Translations under genes and position numbers: made by a program
Part shown: in pieces, positions 1 through 13,500 of the stretch
Layout of the letters: each line of letters opens with the position of its first letter
Position numbering within the stretch: the stretch's first letter is position 1
From: Micropterus salmoides
Lineage: Eukaryota; Chordata; Actinopteri; Centrarchiformes; Centrarchidae
Length of the DNA: 64,000 nucleotides
Assembly: GCF_014851395.1 (NCBI RefSeq)
Contig: NW_024041039.1
Span: 10,628,417 to 10,692,416 of the forward strand
Direction: 5' to 3'
Notes under the pieces: model-generated
Databases searched by the model: none
Told to the model about the DNA's origin: nothing
The model's input: only the letters and a program-made list of their open reading frames with translations

Positions 1-214
1 TGCGTCAAAGCGAAGCGAAAAAAACAAAAAAAACAAAAAAAAAAACACAGCAAAACAAAACAGGCTCCGCGCGGGGCGCGTCCCCGTAGAGGGCCGCGAT
101 CATGCAGCTCTTCATTCCTCCACAGCGGGCTAACTCACTGCTGCTAACAGGCTAACAAGAGTTCACACTGCAGGAAAAGACGACAGAGAGAAAAAGTTTT
201 GAAGCTAACGTTAC
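1..214 (-). other. Start of intron 1 of the ZFP36L1-like gene, with a CpG-rich patch
   Basis: If the exon at 215-265 is real, this is the 5' part of its intron on the minus strand. Bases 61-105 are rich in CpG (GCGCGGGGCGCG core) inside otherwise A-rich DNA, as expected close to a promoter. An A-rich tract occupies about 17-60. No open frame of interest is seen. Confidence 0.45.
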
Positions 215-265
215 CTTGTTCATTACTTCGAAGTCGAAGAAAGGCGAAACCACAGCTGTGGTCAT
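215..265 (-). CDS. zfp36l1: First coding exon of a ZFP36L1-like CCCH zinc-finger gene (partial; rest lies left of the window)
   Basis: Read on the minus strand, an ATG at 265-263 opens a 17-codon frame, MTTAVVSPFFDFEVMNK, that ends exactly at a GTAACG splice donor (complement of 209-214). ZFP36L1 proteins begin MTT-x-(L/V)-VS, followed by a Phe/Asp-rich stretch and EV-x-x-K, and as I recall their only intron falls just after this short N-terminal peptide, so both sequence and gene structure fit. The large second exon, with the two tandem CCCH zinc fingers that bind AU-rich elements in mRNA and recruit the deadenylation machinery, would lie at lower coordinates and is not visible. A TATA-like box sits about 160 bases upstream. 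The identification rests on 17 residues plus a splice site, so the family is likely but paralogue a or b, or ZFP36L2, cannot be settled. Confidence 0.6.
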
Positions 266-420
266 CTTTGCAGCGACCAGAATTAACTTAAAGTAGGAGA
301 AAAAAAAAACAAACTGCTTGTTGAAAGTTGCGCAGGTCTGCTGAGTTTCTGATTTGCAGCTCCTGTGTATTTTTGACCCAGCAAAACTCCCCCTCTGTCC
401 TTCGCCAGCCTCGACATTTG

Positions 421-430
421 CTTTATAATC
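421..430 (-). promoter_or_regulatory. TATA-like box upstream of the ZFP36L1-like exon
   Basis: The minus strand reads GATTATAAAG here. A start site about 30 bases downstream would fall near 390-400 and give a 5' UTR of about 130 bases before the ATG at 265. This is a motif match only, but its spacing from the exon is right and ZFP36 family members are fast-response genes that often use TATA promoters. Confidence 0.4.
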
Positions 431-1006
431 CCATGCAGGAGGAGCTTCAAGCGCTGGGCGTCACTAACTTTCAGTTAACTTTTTTTTCTTCCTCTTCTGC
501 GGGGACAAACTTGAGTGGTTTGTCAATTTGTTTGACATTACTACACTGTTGCACGCAGTTTGAATACTATACAGACGGGTTTTATTTCTTAGCAGTATAC
601 AGAAAAACAAATAAATCTTTACTAAATCTATAGTAAGCCAGTTTATACAATTTAGAAATTGGATTATACATAAAAGTTACTTACACTTAGTATACTGTAC
701 ATGTTCTGTTTATTAACTTTGTTAGAGAAATAGTCTTTACTTTAAAGCAAATGTATCAGATTCTTTGGCAAGATTAGACTACGACTTTATTTCCTTCTTT
801 TTCTTATAGAAGTCTGGTACTTCAGTCTGTAGTTGTTTACTGGGAGGCACTGCACTATCTTCAGGGTTTCTGCTACCATTCACTACTCTGTAATTAATTT
901 ACTCTTAATTGCTGGACTGTAACGTCACTTGTGGGACTTTCCGGTGAATTCAGGCAGCCAGGGCTGTTAACTGTTTATAGACCACAGTTTCTCTCCATTA
1001 AGCTCT

Positions 1007-1027
1007 TCTCTCTCTCTCTCTCTCTCT
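1007..1027. repeat. CT dinucleotide microsatellite
   Basis: An uninterrupted TC/CT run of about 21 bases, directly preceded by a shorter pyrimidine tract. Confidence 0.9.
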
Positions 1028-2392
1028 AACTTCCATTACAGCTCCTCTCCTCTTCTTTACCAGCAGGTATAATTCTGCTCTCCTGAGCTGAATATGTGCA
1101 CGGATGTATGTGTCATTCCATCAGGCAGGCGAAAACCTGATCCTGTATTGGAGTGATCTCACCAGATTCAATCACAGCCACATTTGAAGGAGCCGGCCTG
1201 TACAGAGTGAAACCTATACAAATCTATTGTGGTCCATCGTCTTACTCCCATCCCGCCCTCTGAATCCATGACAGAGCAGCCATCGGCCATGTGCAGAGTC
1301 AATGTCAGGGTTGGGTTGCAATAGAAAAGAGAAGAGGGGAGAAGAAAGGCAGGGTTCAGGGGAGAAGAAAAGGAGCTGTTAACAACAAAAAAAGAAGGTT
1401 GGAGTTGGAGGAGGGGATGGCGGCATGAAGGGGAGATTTATGGTGGACGTTTATTACTACACAGCGCTGCCCCAGGGAGGTGAGGGAAGAGGGGTGGGGA
1501 GAGAGAGGAAAACATTCCCTTTTCCCTTCCTCTTCTTTGCCTATATAGAAGCCACACAGGGGGTGGAGAGCATTGTCTCACTTTTAGCAGCCGCAGAGGA
1601 GACAGGGGAAGTTGTTGTTGCACTGAAATGTTGAATTTAGTTGTGATAGAAAAGACCAGATACAGGGCTTTATTACAGGATGGCTTCTGATCTCAGGCCG
1701 TACTCCTTTTTCATGAGCTGACCTTTAGGAACTACAATGCTATTTCTCCTCCTCCTCATGCATTAAGAAAGGTGGATGTAACTTCATGCTATCACTGAGA
1801 TATTCAAGAACCAGTCAGTGAAGCACGAGGGTGTGTGTTTTAACATAAAAAGAGTTTTTACGATCCAGGTCTGTGTGGAGTAATCTCCCCCTGGAGTGTT
1901 TTCACAGACGACAGGGTGGGATGACAGACTTGCTGGAAATCACGTCTGCAGTTCAAAGGCCCGTCACTGATTGATTAAGTAGATCAGATTGATTGTCTCC
2001 CTGATACAGCAGGGAAGTAGGAGGGGAATCACAGCATTTTATTTTCAGCATTATAAAAAACACCTTGAGATGGTGTGAAATGATCTAAAGGACTCATAAT
2101 ATGTCACACAGTAAACAGAGTTTATTTCAGTTCAGTAAATGCAGCATACAGATTTGAACTACACTGTCAGCTCAAAACTCAGCAACAAGCCACTGATTCT
2201 GATGGAAATGTTGCTGGATCCCGACCTCAAGAAGCCTCCTACACTGCAGCTGTTTACTTTAATACTCTGAGATGTATTGTGCCCACTTGATATTGTGCGA
2301 CGTAGTTATCCTTCCAGGTTTAGGAGGAGGCACCTGTTTCCTGCCAAAATGAAAAAAAAAAGCCTCAGGGTGCTCTCTCAGGGGGATAATGT

Positions 2393-2430
2393 TAGACATG
2401 CTTCTGTTTTATAGACATGCTTCTGTTTTA
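2393..2430. repeat. Exact 19-base tandem duplication
   Basis: The unit TAGACATGCTTCTGTTTTA occurs twice back to back (2393-2411 and 2412-2430) with no mismatch, which points to a recent local duplication. Confidence 0.9.
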
Positions 2431-5400
2431 AACATGGAGACAGTAAACAACTACAGAATAATTGTGACACAGTGCCTTGCAGATGTTAGAACACAGCTTG
2501 ACTTTTTATCATTTTTGTTAAAGTTGGCTAAGAAGTTGTGTTAGTTGCATTGTTGCACCTGGGATTTACTGACTCGTGAATGCAAATACTTTAGTGCTAT
2601 AGTGACAAATTCATTTGTGTTAGTGTAAAATTAAATTTGAGCAAGTTTTCATTATCTTTACTTCACACACACAGTGAAAACATACTTAATACTTATTACA
2701 TATGTCATATTTAGGATATATTTAGCAGTTTTTAACTGCTGCTTTTTACCTGTTTTTCTTTAAAACAAGTTGAAGTCCCTTAAATTGGATTTGGGCTCTG
2801 CAAAAGCATACTTACAAAACAGGATATGCAGTATTCACTCAAAGGTGACATTTGACAGTAATATTGACATTTACTGGAAGAAAATAAGGACTGCAATAAA
2901 GATTATATTCGATAAATCACAATAGGTTTTTCAATTTACTGTTTGGCCTTTCAGATGTCAGAGAATAGTGAAGGGTGCCCTTCTTAAAAGCCCAAAATGA
3001 TGTCTTTTAAATGTCTTGTTTTGTTCAACAGCCCACAATCCAAATATATTCAATGAACTATGACATATGTCAAAGAAAAGCAGCAAATTCTCACAAATGG
3101 AAAGCTTAAACTAGAGGATGTTTGGCATTTTTGCTGCTTGAAAAATGATGATTATCAAAATAGTTGCAGCTTCAAGGGTGGAATATTTATGAGGGTTTCC
3201 TGTCTAATCATTCCACTGGCTTCCAAAGTAGAAAACACAAAAGGAAACAAACTAGATCTCAGCTCCTCGGACAGGATTTTCCTCTCACTGTTGACAGAGT
3301 CGAGTTGATTTCTGAGGATTTGTGCTGCCTGAGGTCAAGGCTGTCCTCCTTTGGCTTGTAGGCCCTATCAGTCTTTATAGTTACAGTTAGTCACTCCTCA
3401 GCCTCTGCTGTAGGGTTTGATTTCTGCCTCCTGCATTGTCGACTCTAATGACCCCTCCTCTGAAGGGAGGATGGGGATGAGGCTTGAGGTCACTGATAAA
3501 GTTTAAGTGGGATGACTGGATGTTAAATTTGTATCTAACTGAACATAAGATGAAAGAAGTCATGGATAAACACAACAAATTGGAAGTTGTCTGTGCTGAC
3601 TTTCTGTCAAAGCAACAGTTTACTGTAGTTTCACCTCACAGCCAACAGAGGGCATAGTTCTTCCTTCACTCTTGTCCTCTTGTTTGCAGCGTTTCCTACT
3701 CACTCCCCGCTCTTTGTGCAATATTTACAGTGTTTCCATGTTTGCCTGAAGCATAAATATAGATGATCAGAATGGTTACACCATGAGTGAGAATTTCTAA
3801 GATTAGACAAGCAGGTCAGCACATTCACACAACACAGCTCTGTTGTTGTGTGGCTTTGAGGTGAATTAGGACTCAGCACAAGCCTGTGTATTGTGTAATC
3901 AGCCTTTCCACTGACACACTAATTTACTCGCCTTATATGAAGCAAAGAGACTTATCAGCTATAATACATATGCTCATACTAGTTATGCGGTAATTTCAAG
4001 CTGTACTGCACCACATCCCACTTTGGGCGGCCACAGGCTCATAAAATAAGACGTCTTAAAGGAAAATAAGTATGATTTTTACATGGTACATCATGTATAT
4101 TCTGGGGATTGATAGGGTTGTTGATAAATACCAGTAACTTAGCCGTTTGTCACATACTGACATTTGTGATTTCTTGTAAAGTAAATTTTCCAGCTGTTTT
4201 GGAAGAAACTGTACAACCCCACACTTGCATTTTCAATTCCATATTATGAGCAGCTGTAAGTGGAACATCACCTCTTCACTAGAAACTTTTTTTTCTCTCT
4301 TGTATATTGCACTGAAAATATCACATAATAATTTGTGTCAATTACAGGCTAGCATGCAGTGGTGGAAGATCAGATCCTTTGCTTCAGTACAAGTAACACT
4401 GCCACAAAGTAAAAGTCCAGAATTCTAAATAAATGAAAGCACAGTGTTTTGTCAGCAAAATGTGCTTAGGATATATAAAGTAAAAGAACTTGATATACAT
4501 AAAAAGGGACCCTATTGAGTGTTATATTATCATATATTTGACAATTTAATCATTATTATGGACACTTTAATGTGTAACAAGCACTTTGCTGTTGTAGTTG
4601 GTAGTATGTACTGGTAGTTTAACCTAAATCCATATACCGTATTTTATGTTCAGGCTGACATTAAGTTGACATTTCTGTGTAAAACCTTAAAAAGTTACTA
4701 AAGATGTGAAATAAATGTTTAAGTTCCAAGTACCTAAAAACTGTAGTTAAGTACAGTACTTGTAAATGTACATTACATTTCACCACTACAAGCACGACTT
4801 TTAGCGATGTTTCACTGAAGCCATAGATTACTTAACATTCCTATAACTTCCCATTTTTTCTCAGCATGTGAGCACATCTTTCGAAACACTGACAGGACAG
4901 CTAATCAGACTGTTGTGAAATCAGTGGTCAAGGATAGCCAAGTTCGAGCTAAAGGGTTTGATTCCTTGAGTATGTTGTCATGTGTTGGCCCACATTCTCT
5001 ATTACACTGCGTGAGTTTCATTTCTGTATACATTCTCGTTCCCCACATCCCCGTTTGCATGATCCGGTTCTTGTCTGTATAAGCTTTGACAGCAAGAACG
5101 CCATGATTGCCTCCTTTCATGTCTGTTGGTATGTTTGCCAAATTCATATGGGAGGACTGTGGTCATCTTGCAGGGTGAAACTAGCCTCAGAGGAAGAGAG
5201 TGAGTGAGAGAGAGAGAGGGAGGGAGCAAAATAAGAGCTAGCAGCGATTAATTGTCCATAAGAGTAGCCACAGCATTGTTAGTGGTGAACCGCCAGCTGC
5301 TCTTGCTGATGTTGTTCCCATGAATCGCTCCAACATGCCCACTCGCTTCCACTGCCCTTCTTCTCACACTGGGTGGGATGCGGCATCAATGCGAGGCTTG

Positions 5401-8400
5401 GCTCATTTGGATAGCTCTGACACGTCACATCATTACAATCATGACCAGAGTTCAAAACAAACACCATCTTTGAAATGAAAGTCTTTGGCCCCGTCAATGC
5501 CTATTTGCAGCGAAATAGAAGAAGAATAATGATGTTTTGGTTAAATGCAAGGTCGCAAAAATAGCAACAAAACAAGAGAGTGAGGGGTCAGTGTTTAAAG
5601 GAGTTTCAATGTCCAACTCTCTCCTGACACGACGGTCTCAAGAGGAGGGTTGTATTTAGAACGAAAAGGCAGCTTCCGCCTCTGACTTCCTGACCCGTGT
5701 TTCCTGAGGAACAATCTTTCTGTCTGTCCAGAGGGCTCATGGGAAGAGAGATTTTGGTTTTCCACTCATGCATTAGGGGTCGCAAAGGAGAGAAGAAGCA
5801 TAGTTCAAAGCCATCAAGCTATAGAAACAAGATGATGACCACAGCTGTACACAATGCAGCACACTCTCAGTGCAGAGAAGGCAGATGATATGAACGTCCA
5901 GACACACTAGGGAAGAAAGGCTTAGGGATGTAGGGAGGATTCTGGTACTTGGTAGTGTCCAGTTCCCCCCCGGGCTTAGCATGTCTGCACTAGAGACTGG
6001 ACAGGCCTGACCCTGGTCCAGGTGTCATGACCATGCGGCGGACGCTGAAACGAGATATTCCTCAGCTCTTCACTCAACACAGGAAAAAATCAATGGGCTT
6101 TGTATATCGTAGGAACAGTGGAAAGCATTCTCTCACCAAAAAAATCCTACCCCTGCCCCATCTGTCTCCATTCTCCAGCAGTCCCAGAGCTCATGTGGTC
6201 ACTCCTGGACTAGAATTACACAGTCCATGTGTCCGGCTCCGGACAATGCTCAAAACCAACCTCCCGTGCGACCCTGCCCACTTTTCTCACACTTTATCCC
6301 CGCAGATTTATTGAATTGGACGTGTCATCTCTCTAGTTATTGATATTCCTCCAGATGCTATTGACAAGGACGCGCTTCTCTGACATGGCTGCGTTTTGTT
6401 TCAATAGCTCGGCTCTCGTAAACGAGACTTTGGAAATTCACTTTTTGATGATGTGTGAATAGATGTAAGCGTGGTTTTGATTAAATGATGTTGGGCTGTG
6501 AGAATAGGATCAGTTGTTTGTGCGCAGTCCTCAGTCGACCCAGTGCGTATGGTGTCGTCAAATTCCTTCTTGTTGTAGGCGTGTGATGATTTATTGTAAA
6601 AAAAAAAAATAACTGTGCTTTTATTGTTACTGCAGCTCTAATTGAAACTTTTTTAGTGTCTGTCTTTATTGCCAGTACCATGCTACAAATTATAGTTATC
6701 TGCAGACTGCTTGATGAATACATCCCTGCAGGATTTTTTCCCCGCTACTACTCTCAATATAGGTAGTAAACTTCTGCCTAAAGAAATCAGTTGTGTTTCT
6801 GTATTTGTAGTGCATTTCTGTATGTGGTTGTTTTTTCTTTATTTTCAGCATGTTCTCTTATGCTAAATATGTTTTCCACTTCAGGGTGGTGCTGTGTAGT
6901 AGTGGGTAGTGTTGATCACTGTAATGTCCTAATGTTCCTTATGCCTGTGTGGTATGACACCATACATGCTGCCACTGGTTTTGGGTGTCTGCCATGTGTG
7001 TACAATGTCTGTAACTATTTCTACTGTGTATATTTTTATTTTGGACAATTTTTTCCCCACACTGCAACCAATTTCCCTTAATCAATCAGTGTGTTGTCAA
7101 AAGGATGAAGATGTTTTCTTCCTTTGCTTGTGATTAGTCTGTTTGTATGTGTGTTTTTTGTTGTTGTTGTAGCTTGCTAAGCTCTCAGGGCCACCTTGGC
7201 TTATGGTGTATGAGGAGACAACGGGTAGTGTAGCTCAAGAAAAGCTGCAGGTTTGTGTAGTGGTGAACTCTGTGCTGTCAAATAGTTTGCTGCTTTGGGA
7301 GCTACAGGTGTTTCACCTACAGCAGCAGATTATTCATATGTTAAACTGCACCTTTGCCTGTCCTCCTGAGATGAAAAGCCCCCGTGAGGTCTGCTCTTTT
7401 CTTCTCTCTGACCCTGCTGAGATGCACATGAGCTTGTGAATCCGTCCTCACTTTAATGGAAAAGGATGAGGAAATGAGTAAAACCCAAGCTATGTGGATA
7501 AAGATCAAGGAGCCTATGGCAGAAAGATTAACTCAGAGGAAAATAGACAACGGTTTAAACAGCATTTTATGTTCTCGAAAGCGCCAGAATACATCACCAT
7601 CTTACCTCTTTGATTGTAATTGTGCAAAAGCGTCCCCAATTACTCAAAGAAAACAACTCTGAGGGATTTTGTGTGATTGCCCACAGTCCAAACACAGCAC
7701 AGCCCAAAATAGAGTTTGATGTCCAAGATGAGTCTAAGCTGCTTCTTTTTCTCCTGTTTTTGTAAAGAAAACAACCCTCTGGGTCTTTGAGGCTGGTCCA
7801 GTCCAAATGCCCCCAACTGTTCCCCGCTCCGCCTCTCTTTCTCCTCTGCCTCTTTCAGACTCTTCTTCCCTGGCAGTGAAAGAAAGTGCAGCTGTGTGGA
7901 GTCTTTTGGATTGAATAAGAAGAATCAGCCCATTTGGTTGACTTTCCTGGCCAACGCTATAATTTTCTGCTGCCAGGGTCCAACAGCCCGTCCAGAGCAG
8001 TTCCTGGGCTCCAGCCACTTGTATCCAACAGGACGATGGGGATTGTCCTACAGCCATATACCTCACAGGGGTCTAATTGCCTGTTTTCCAAACTGTGGAA
8101 GCATCTATGGGTCCAGACCTAAACATTACCTTCCTAACAAGTCAATTATTCCATTTGTGGGCCTTTAAAATTGCAAAATCTACTTGTTTCTGACACAAGA
8201 GCGACTTGTTCCAAGAAATATGAAAACCGAATGTCATTTTCTGCATGCCACTGCCTAATGTCTCATTACAAGATTTTGACAGCCATTTCTAGATGAATTC
8301 CTCAAACGAAAAGAAACTCAATTGAGAACAAGTGAAATTACTTCACACCATTGGCTCAGTTTTTCTCTTAATTTAAGAACAATGCGATTTGAAGGCTGAA

Positions 8401-9578
8401 TATGAGATTAAATGACTTGTCAAGGCAGATTTTTATTATAATTTTACCAGTAACATGCTTGTCAGCAAGTTTGCCCTTTTTATGATGCAGAGCTAAGAAT
8501 AAAAACGCACACTGCTTGTTTATGTTTCCAGTAAGCACTATTAGTGTCACATCAGGCCCAAATGGCAGCCCATGTGACTTTGTCAACCCAGGGGAGTACT
8601 CACATTATTGCTGTGTTGTGTGACAACTGAATATGGAAACACTTTTGCGCTTGTTAAATACTTTCTGGTTTGCCTCTTTTTTTTCTCGCCTTGCACTCTT
8701 ATAGGTTCTACAAAGTCTAGTAAAATTGAATGGCTTTCCCAGAAAAGAAAGTTTATTGTCCCCCTCAGCCCACCCGACTCGTAAATAATGGCACATTTAC
8801 CAAAAATCCCAAGCTGACAGCCCCCACCTTCATACCATTACCAGTACCACTGTAATACGCCAAAACCCCTGCCAAAATACACCCAAACAATCCCCCTTTC
8901 TCTTCATTGAAACCTTCCAACTGTCTGTTAACAGTGTTTACTCCATTAAAGCCCTCCAACTCGACACTCAGTGTCCAAAAGTTGTCACTGGGAACTGTAT
9001 GTACACCATTAAACTCCAGTCTTTATTTTTAACTTTCCTTATCATAATAAAGAGCTATAAGTACTTCACCAGGCATATACAGGCATCACAGGACTGCCTT
9101 TTTGCTGTTTGACTAAAAACTGTGTTGCACCAGTTAACGCATGTGCAAGTTTGATCCAAGGGTAATAAAACTCATGGCTGGCTTTGCAGCTAGAAGTGGA
9201 TTTGTAATAAGTGACTCACAAAATGAGCTTTTGATGCTAATTACGCTAAAAGAAATTTCTCTCTTGAACTAGTACTTTTCAAACTAGGAAAAAATAAAAC
9301 ATTTTTCTCTGCCTTCATGCTGGCTTATGTTCACACGTACACTTACAGAAGGATGCGGTCAATTTCTATGTGAGACACCCATTGATCCCGCAATCCAGTA
9401 AAATCAATGAAATTATGAAGAGGAGGGTGAAATTAGTTCCACATGAGCACCATCCCTGCGGGGGAAACCTGTTACGTTTAATATGGGGATCTCAATCATT
9501 TACCTTATTTTAATAAAATCTCACTTTCCCCCACTTTGTCCAACAGCTGTGCAGGCCCCGCAGACTTGGCCTGTTTCT

Positions 9579-9640
9579 AAGAAGAAGAAGATACTTTATT
9601 GTCACCTACACATACATGTTGCAAAATTCTGGCCAACTTG
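9579..9640 (-). repeat. Retroelement 3' tail fragment (AAG repeat plus ATACTTTATTGTCACC)
   Basis: An AAG triplet run is followed by ATACTTTATTGTCACC. On the minus strand this reads as a 3' end with an AATAAAGTAT-like signal followed by a CTT repeat tail, a common form for the tails of fish non-LTR elements. Only the extreme 3' end is recognisable. Confidence 0.45.
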
Positions 9641-10532
9641 TGAGTTATCCTGACCTGCTTTGATCATCCACTGAGCAATTAAGCTTTGTGAATGGAGAGA
9701 CAGACAGGAACACAGGTAGCGAGTGAGGAGCAAAGATAAGTATGCAGCTATAGAGACAAAGGGCTGATGTGTAGGTAGAACCTTGGTAGAGTACAGAGGA
9801 GCTTCCACTGTGGGAAACTTTCTTGCTGCATGACTCACCACACAAGATGGGTGCACAATTAAAATACCACTGAAAGCTGTCTACATTTCATCATAAACAT
9901 GCTTACCTCAACAAACTCTCATATTGAATAATGCTATCAATAATGACGCACAATTTGCAGCTTTGGTGCTTAAACTAGAAACGCTGCCATTAGACTAATT
10001 TCACTCTCATGCTTGACATTTTATGATTACGTCTTTTGTCTTATTTTGAGTGAGTGCCTTAATTGACTCGAGCCGGAGACTGTTGTGTTTTTGTCTGAGA
10101 GTCCTCACACACAGGAACACTCTGTCCTGCTGACAAGCCTCTGAATCACATTGATGTTATGTAAGATTAAAACTGCCTTCTGCTATCATAAAAATCTTCT
10201 GAGTAAATAAGGGTTGAACTCTTTGACACGATTAGAGGATGAAGACTTGTGAAATAATAATGTTTCTAAAGTCAAAGAGAGAGAGAGAAGCCTAGAGTGG
10301 GTCTTTGTAAAGCTCAGTCATGATTTATCTCCACTGAGGTAATATCAACGTCAGTGCCCTGAAAATGTCTTTGCTTCAACAAGATGCTTTGAGCCGGATA
10401 AGAGGGCCTAAATCTCCCAGTTCAGCAGCATGATGGATGAAAGTGTTCTGTCTTGTTTATGCAATCTGACACAAGGCATCTGCTGGCCTTTGGAGCACTC
10501 ACTTCATGCTGTAACAACTCTCTCCGCTCCAT

Positions 10533-13500
10533 ATAATAATAATAATAATGTAATAATTAGATTTATAGAACACAAAGTGCTTTCCAAGCTCAGAAAATTA
10601 AAAACGTAAGCAACATTAGGGACAATTGCAGGAGGCAAATAATGAAATATGTGCATATACATACAAGCATACATCCACATCCACATACACATAGTACTAT
10701 ATGCGTCCATACATATATGCATGTATATATACACACATAAAAGACTCTCAATGAATGAAATCACAGACCACCAGCTCATGACCACCGATGTTAGCTGTTA
10801 GGGAAGGTGTTTTTATAAAAGTATAAGATTTAGAAGCAGTGTCAGCTGATCTAATACTCAGTGGAAGGCTTATCCAGAGCCGAGGAGTCAATACTGCAAA
10901 GGCTCAATCATCCATTATTTTTAACATGGAGTGGAAAACTTTGAAGACCCAGACTAGCAGACCTGAGGGACCTGTTCGGACAGTAGGGTGTGAGGAGCTC
11001 AGTTGTAATCCGGCGGCAGATAATTCAGAACTTTGTATGTGATTAAAAGCACCTTAAAATGGGTTCTAAAAGAGTCAGGAAGCCAATTTAGTGAAGCCAA
11101 AATCTGTCTGAGAATTTCTTTGTTTGGGTCAGTAGTCTAGCTGCTGCTGCAATTTGGAGCTGTTCCATAGGTCAATTGTTTAGACAAGTAAACAAGGCAT
11201 TACAGTATGTACAGAACTGATCAGATTATGGATACGTTCCTCAGTTGATAAAACACGACTGGACTGCTTTCTTTACATGTTGCTCCAGGCTGAAGTTATT
11301 ATCCAGGAAAACACCCAGATATTTTGTAGCTGACTTTATGTTGGGAGTGAGGGGGGCCGAGGAGTGGCTGTATTTGTTTTAAGATGTGTTCAGGGAGCCA
11401 ATGATGAGAACTTCTGTCTTGTCAGGGATATGTTTGTCTGCATCCAGCTAGAGAAGAACCATATCCCTTTTCTCCCTTTGGTAATATAGAATATTGAGAA
11501 CACATCTCACATTATGAAACCCTTATCTCCCCTTTAAAAACCCTGCTATTCCTGAAAGTACATCCTCCAGCCTCTTTGCCAATATTTTACTAAGGATCTT
11601 TGTATTGTTCTATTGACTTATGGGATGCCGATTTTCACATTTAGTATTAGTTTTACCTGGTTTTGGAAGCAGGATAATCAAGGCCTCTCTCTCTGAAACA
11701 GATAGATAACCATTAGTGTAGGTTTAAAAGAATATCTCAGAAAGAGGTTTTTATCAATTTATCTTTAAAATGTTAATATGAGCCAATCTGGGAGGTCATC
11801 TGGCCCTGCTATTATTTAACTATTTTTCAGCTTCTGATATCTCAACAATGTTTAATTGTTTTTTTTTCTTCAGAAATCTTTGTTTGTCCAGGAATTCAGT
11901 CTGGATATGAGCACCACTAGTGTACCCAGATTTGTAGAGGTTACCCATTCCTCAATATTAGTTATTGCCCTCTCTGTTTGCTGCTGTTTGGTGTAGCATG
12001 CAAGGGGTTTACCAGGCAGTTTGTTTGAGCTTTATTGGATATTAACCCATTCTATTGAGTTCTGAATAATAATAATTGCTTAGAGATTTAATATTTATTC
12101 TGCCCCTTCCTAAAAAACGCCTGCTTTCAAGCGCTTTGATTTTGGATTCCAAATCTCAAATCCTTTCCTGTGTCTCTCTTGTTCTTCTGCTTGTATAATT
12201 TATAATTTGGCCTCTAATGAATACACTGAAGGCTTCCCACCTAGTCAGAAGGCAGAAGTCGACGATGTGGTAATCTCATAATCTATTTTCTTCTCCTGAA
12301 GAAAGAAATGTTGAGTCCTTCATCCATTTTCAAATGAAATCTTCACTGTGGAGATTGACGTATCAGCTTTGGCTAAACATAAATCATAGATACAGCTGCA
12401 TGGTCCAAGCTAACTATGCTGTTGTAGTGACATCCTCTAATATTAGAGAGGAGTTTTGCTGACACTGAAAAGTAATCTATTCTAGAATATATTTTGTAAG
12501 TACTAGAATAACCGGGATTCCATGTTTTGTCTGAGCGGTTCGTGAGCTAAATTCACCAACAGAAACAAAAAATTTCCTGCTGGCTAAGTATGAGGAAAAC
12601 CAGTCCAGAGCAGTTCCTGTAATATACGCCCACTGTCTTAATCTGTCTATAAGGGTGGCATGGCTGATGGTGTCAAATGCAGCACAGAGGTCAAGCAATA
12701 GTAAAACAGAACATGTACCAGAGTCTGCAGCCATCAGTAAATCATTTGTGACTCAAGGAGGGAAGTTTCTGTGCTATGTAGCATGCGGAAAGCAGGTTTT
12801 AACTCCTCCAAAATATTGTTGTTATTAAGTGCCTGTAATAGTTGGTTACAATTTTTACTAAGATTTTTGATACGAAAGTCAGTTTGTAAGTTTCTTTTGG
12901 AAGTCTGTGGAATATAAACCAGGTCATTCAGCAGCAGTTGAACACAAGCATTTTTAAAAAGATCTGGTACAACTCCAGAGGGCAGGGAGCTTTTGATGAT
13001 GGTAAGCAGTGCAGGCCTGACTGACTCTACTGCTTCTTTGAGCAGTTTTTGGGATAATATTATGGGGACTTGATGAGGGTCAGTGACATCACTTTCCCAA
13101 GATCCTGCAGTGATACTGGTCTAAAGCAGTCCAACACACCAAAGAAGGGGCAAAGGAGGTCAGCTGCAGAGGTGGGACGAGTGATAGTTGCCCTAATATG
13201 ATCAATCTTTTCTATGAGGAGATGAAACGTCTGCAGTAAGGGTAGGAGAGTTTACAAGCTCATTCATGGTATTAAACAGTATTCTGGGGTTGTGTTGGTT
13301 GGCAGAGATTAGCTGTGAGAAATACTGGTCCCTGGTTTCCTTATTTTACAATTGTACAAAGTTTGTAGTTCTTTCAGCAGCAAGTCATGAACCTGCATTT
13401 TACTGAACTTCCTCCTGTATTCAACTTTTCTACAGGTCAATTTAGGCTCATCCACGGGCCTATTTTGATTGTGGAGTTCAGTTTAGTTTTGAAAGGAACC

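Larger units (their letters stand above)
634..9575. other. Intergenic DNA without a recognisable gene
   Basis: All open frames here are short, lack codon bias or splice support, and match no family I recognise. The stretch holds a CT microsatellite (1007-1027), an exact 19-base tandem duplication (2393-2430), a purine-rich patch at 1320-1410 and general AT-rich sequence. It lies upstream of the ZFP36L1-like gene, so regulatory elements are likely, but none can be proved from one sequence. Confidence 0.6.
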
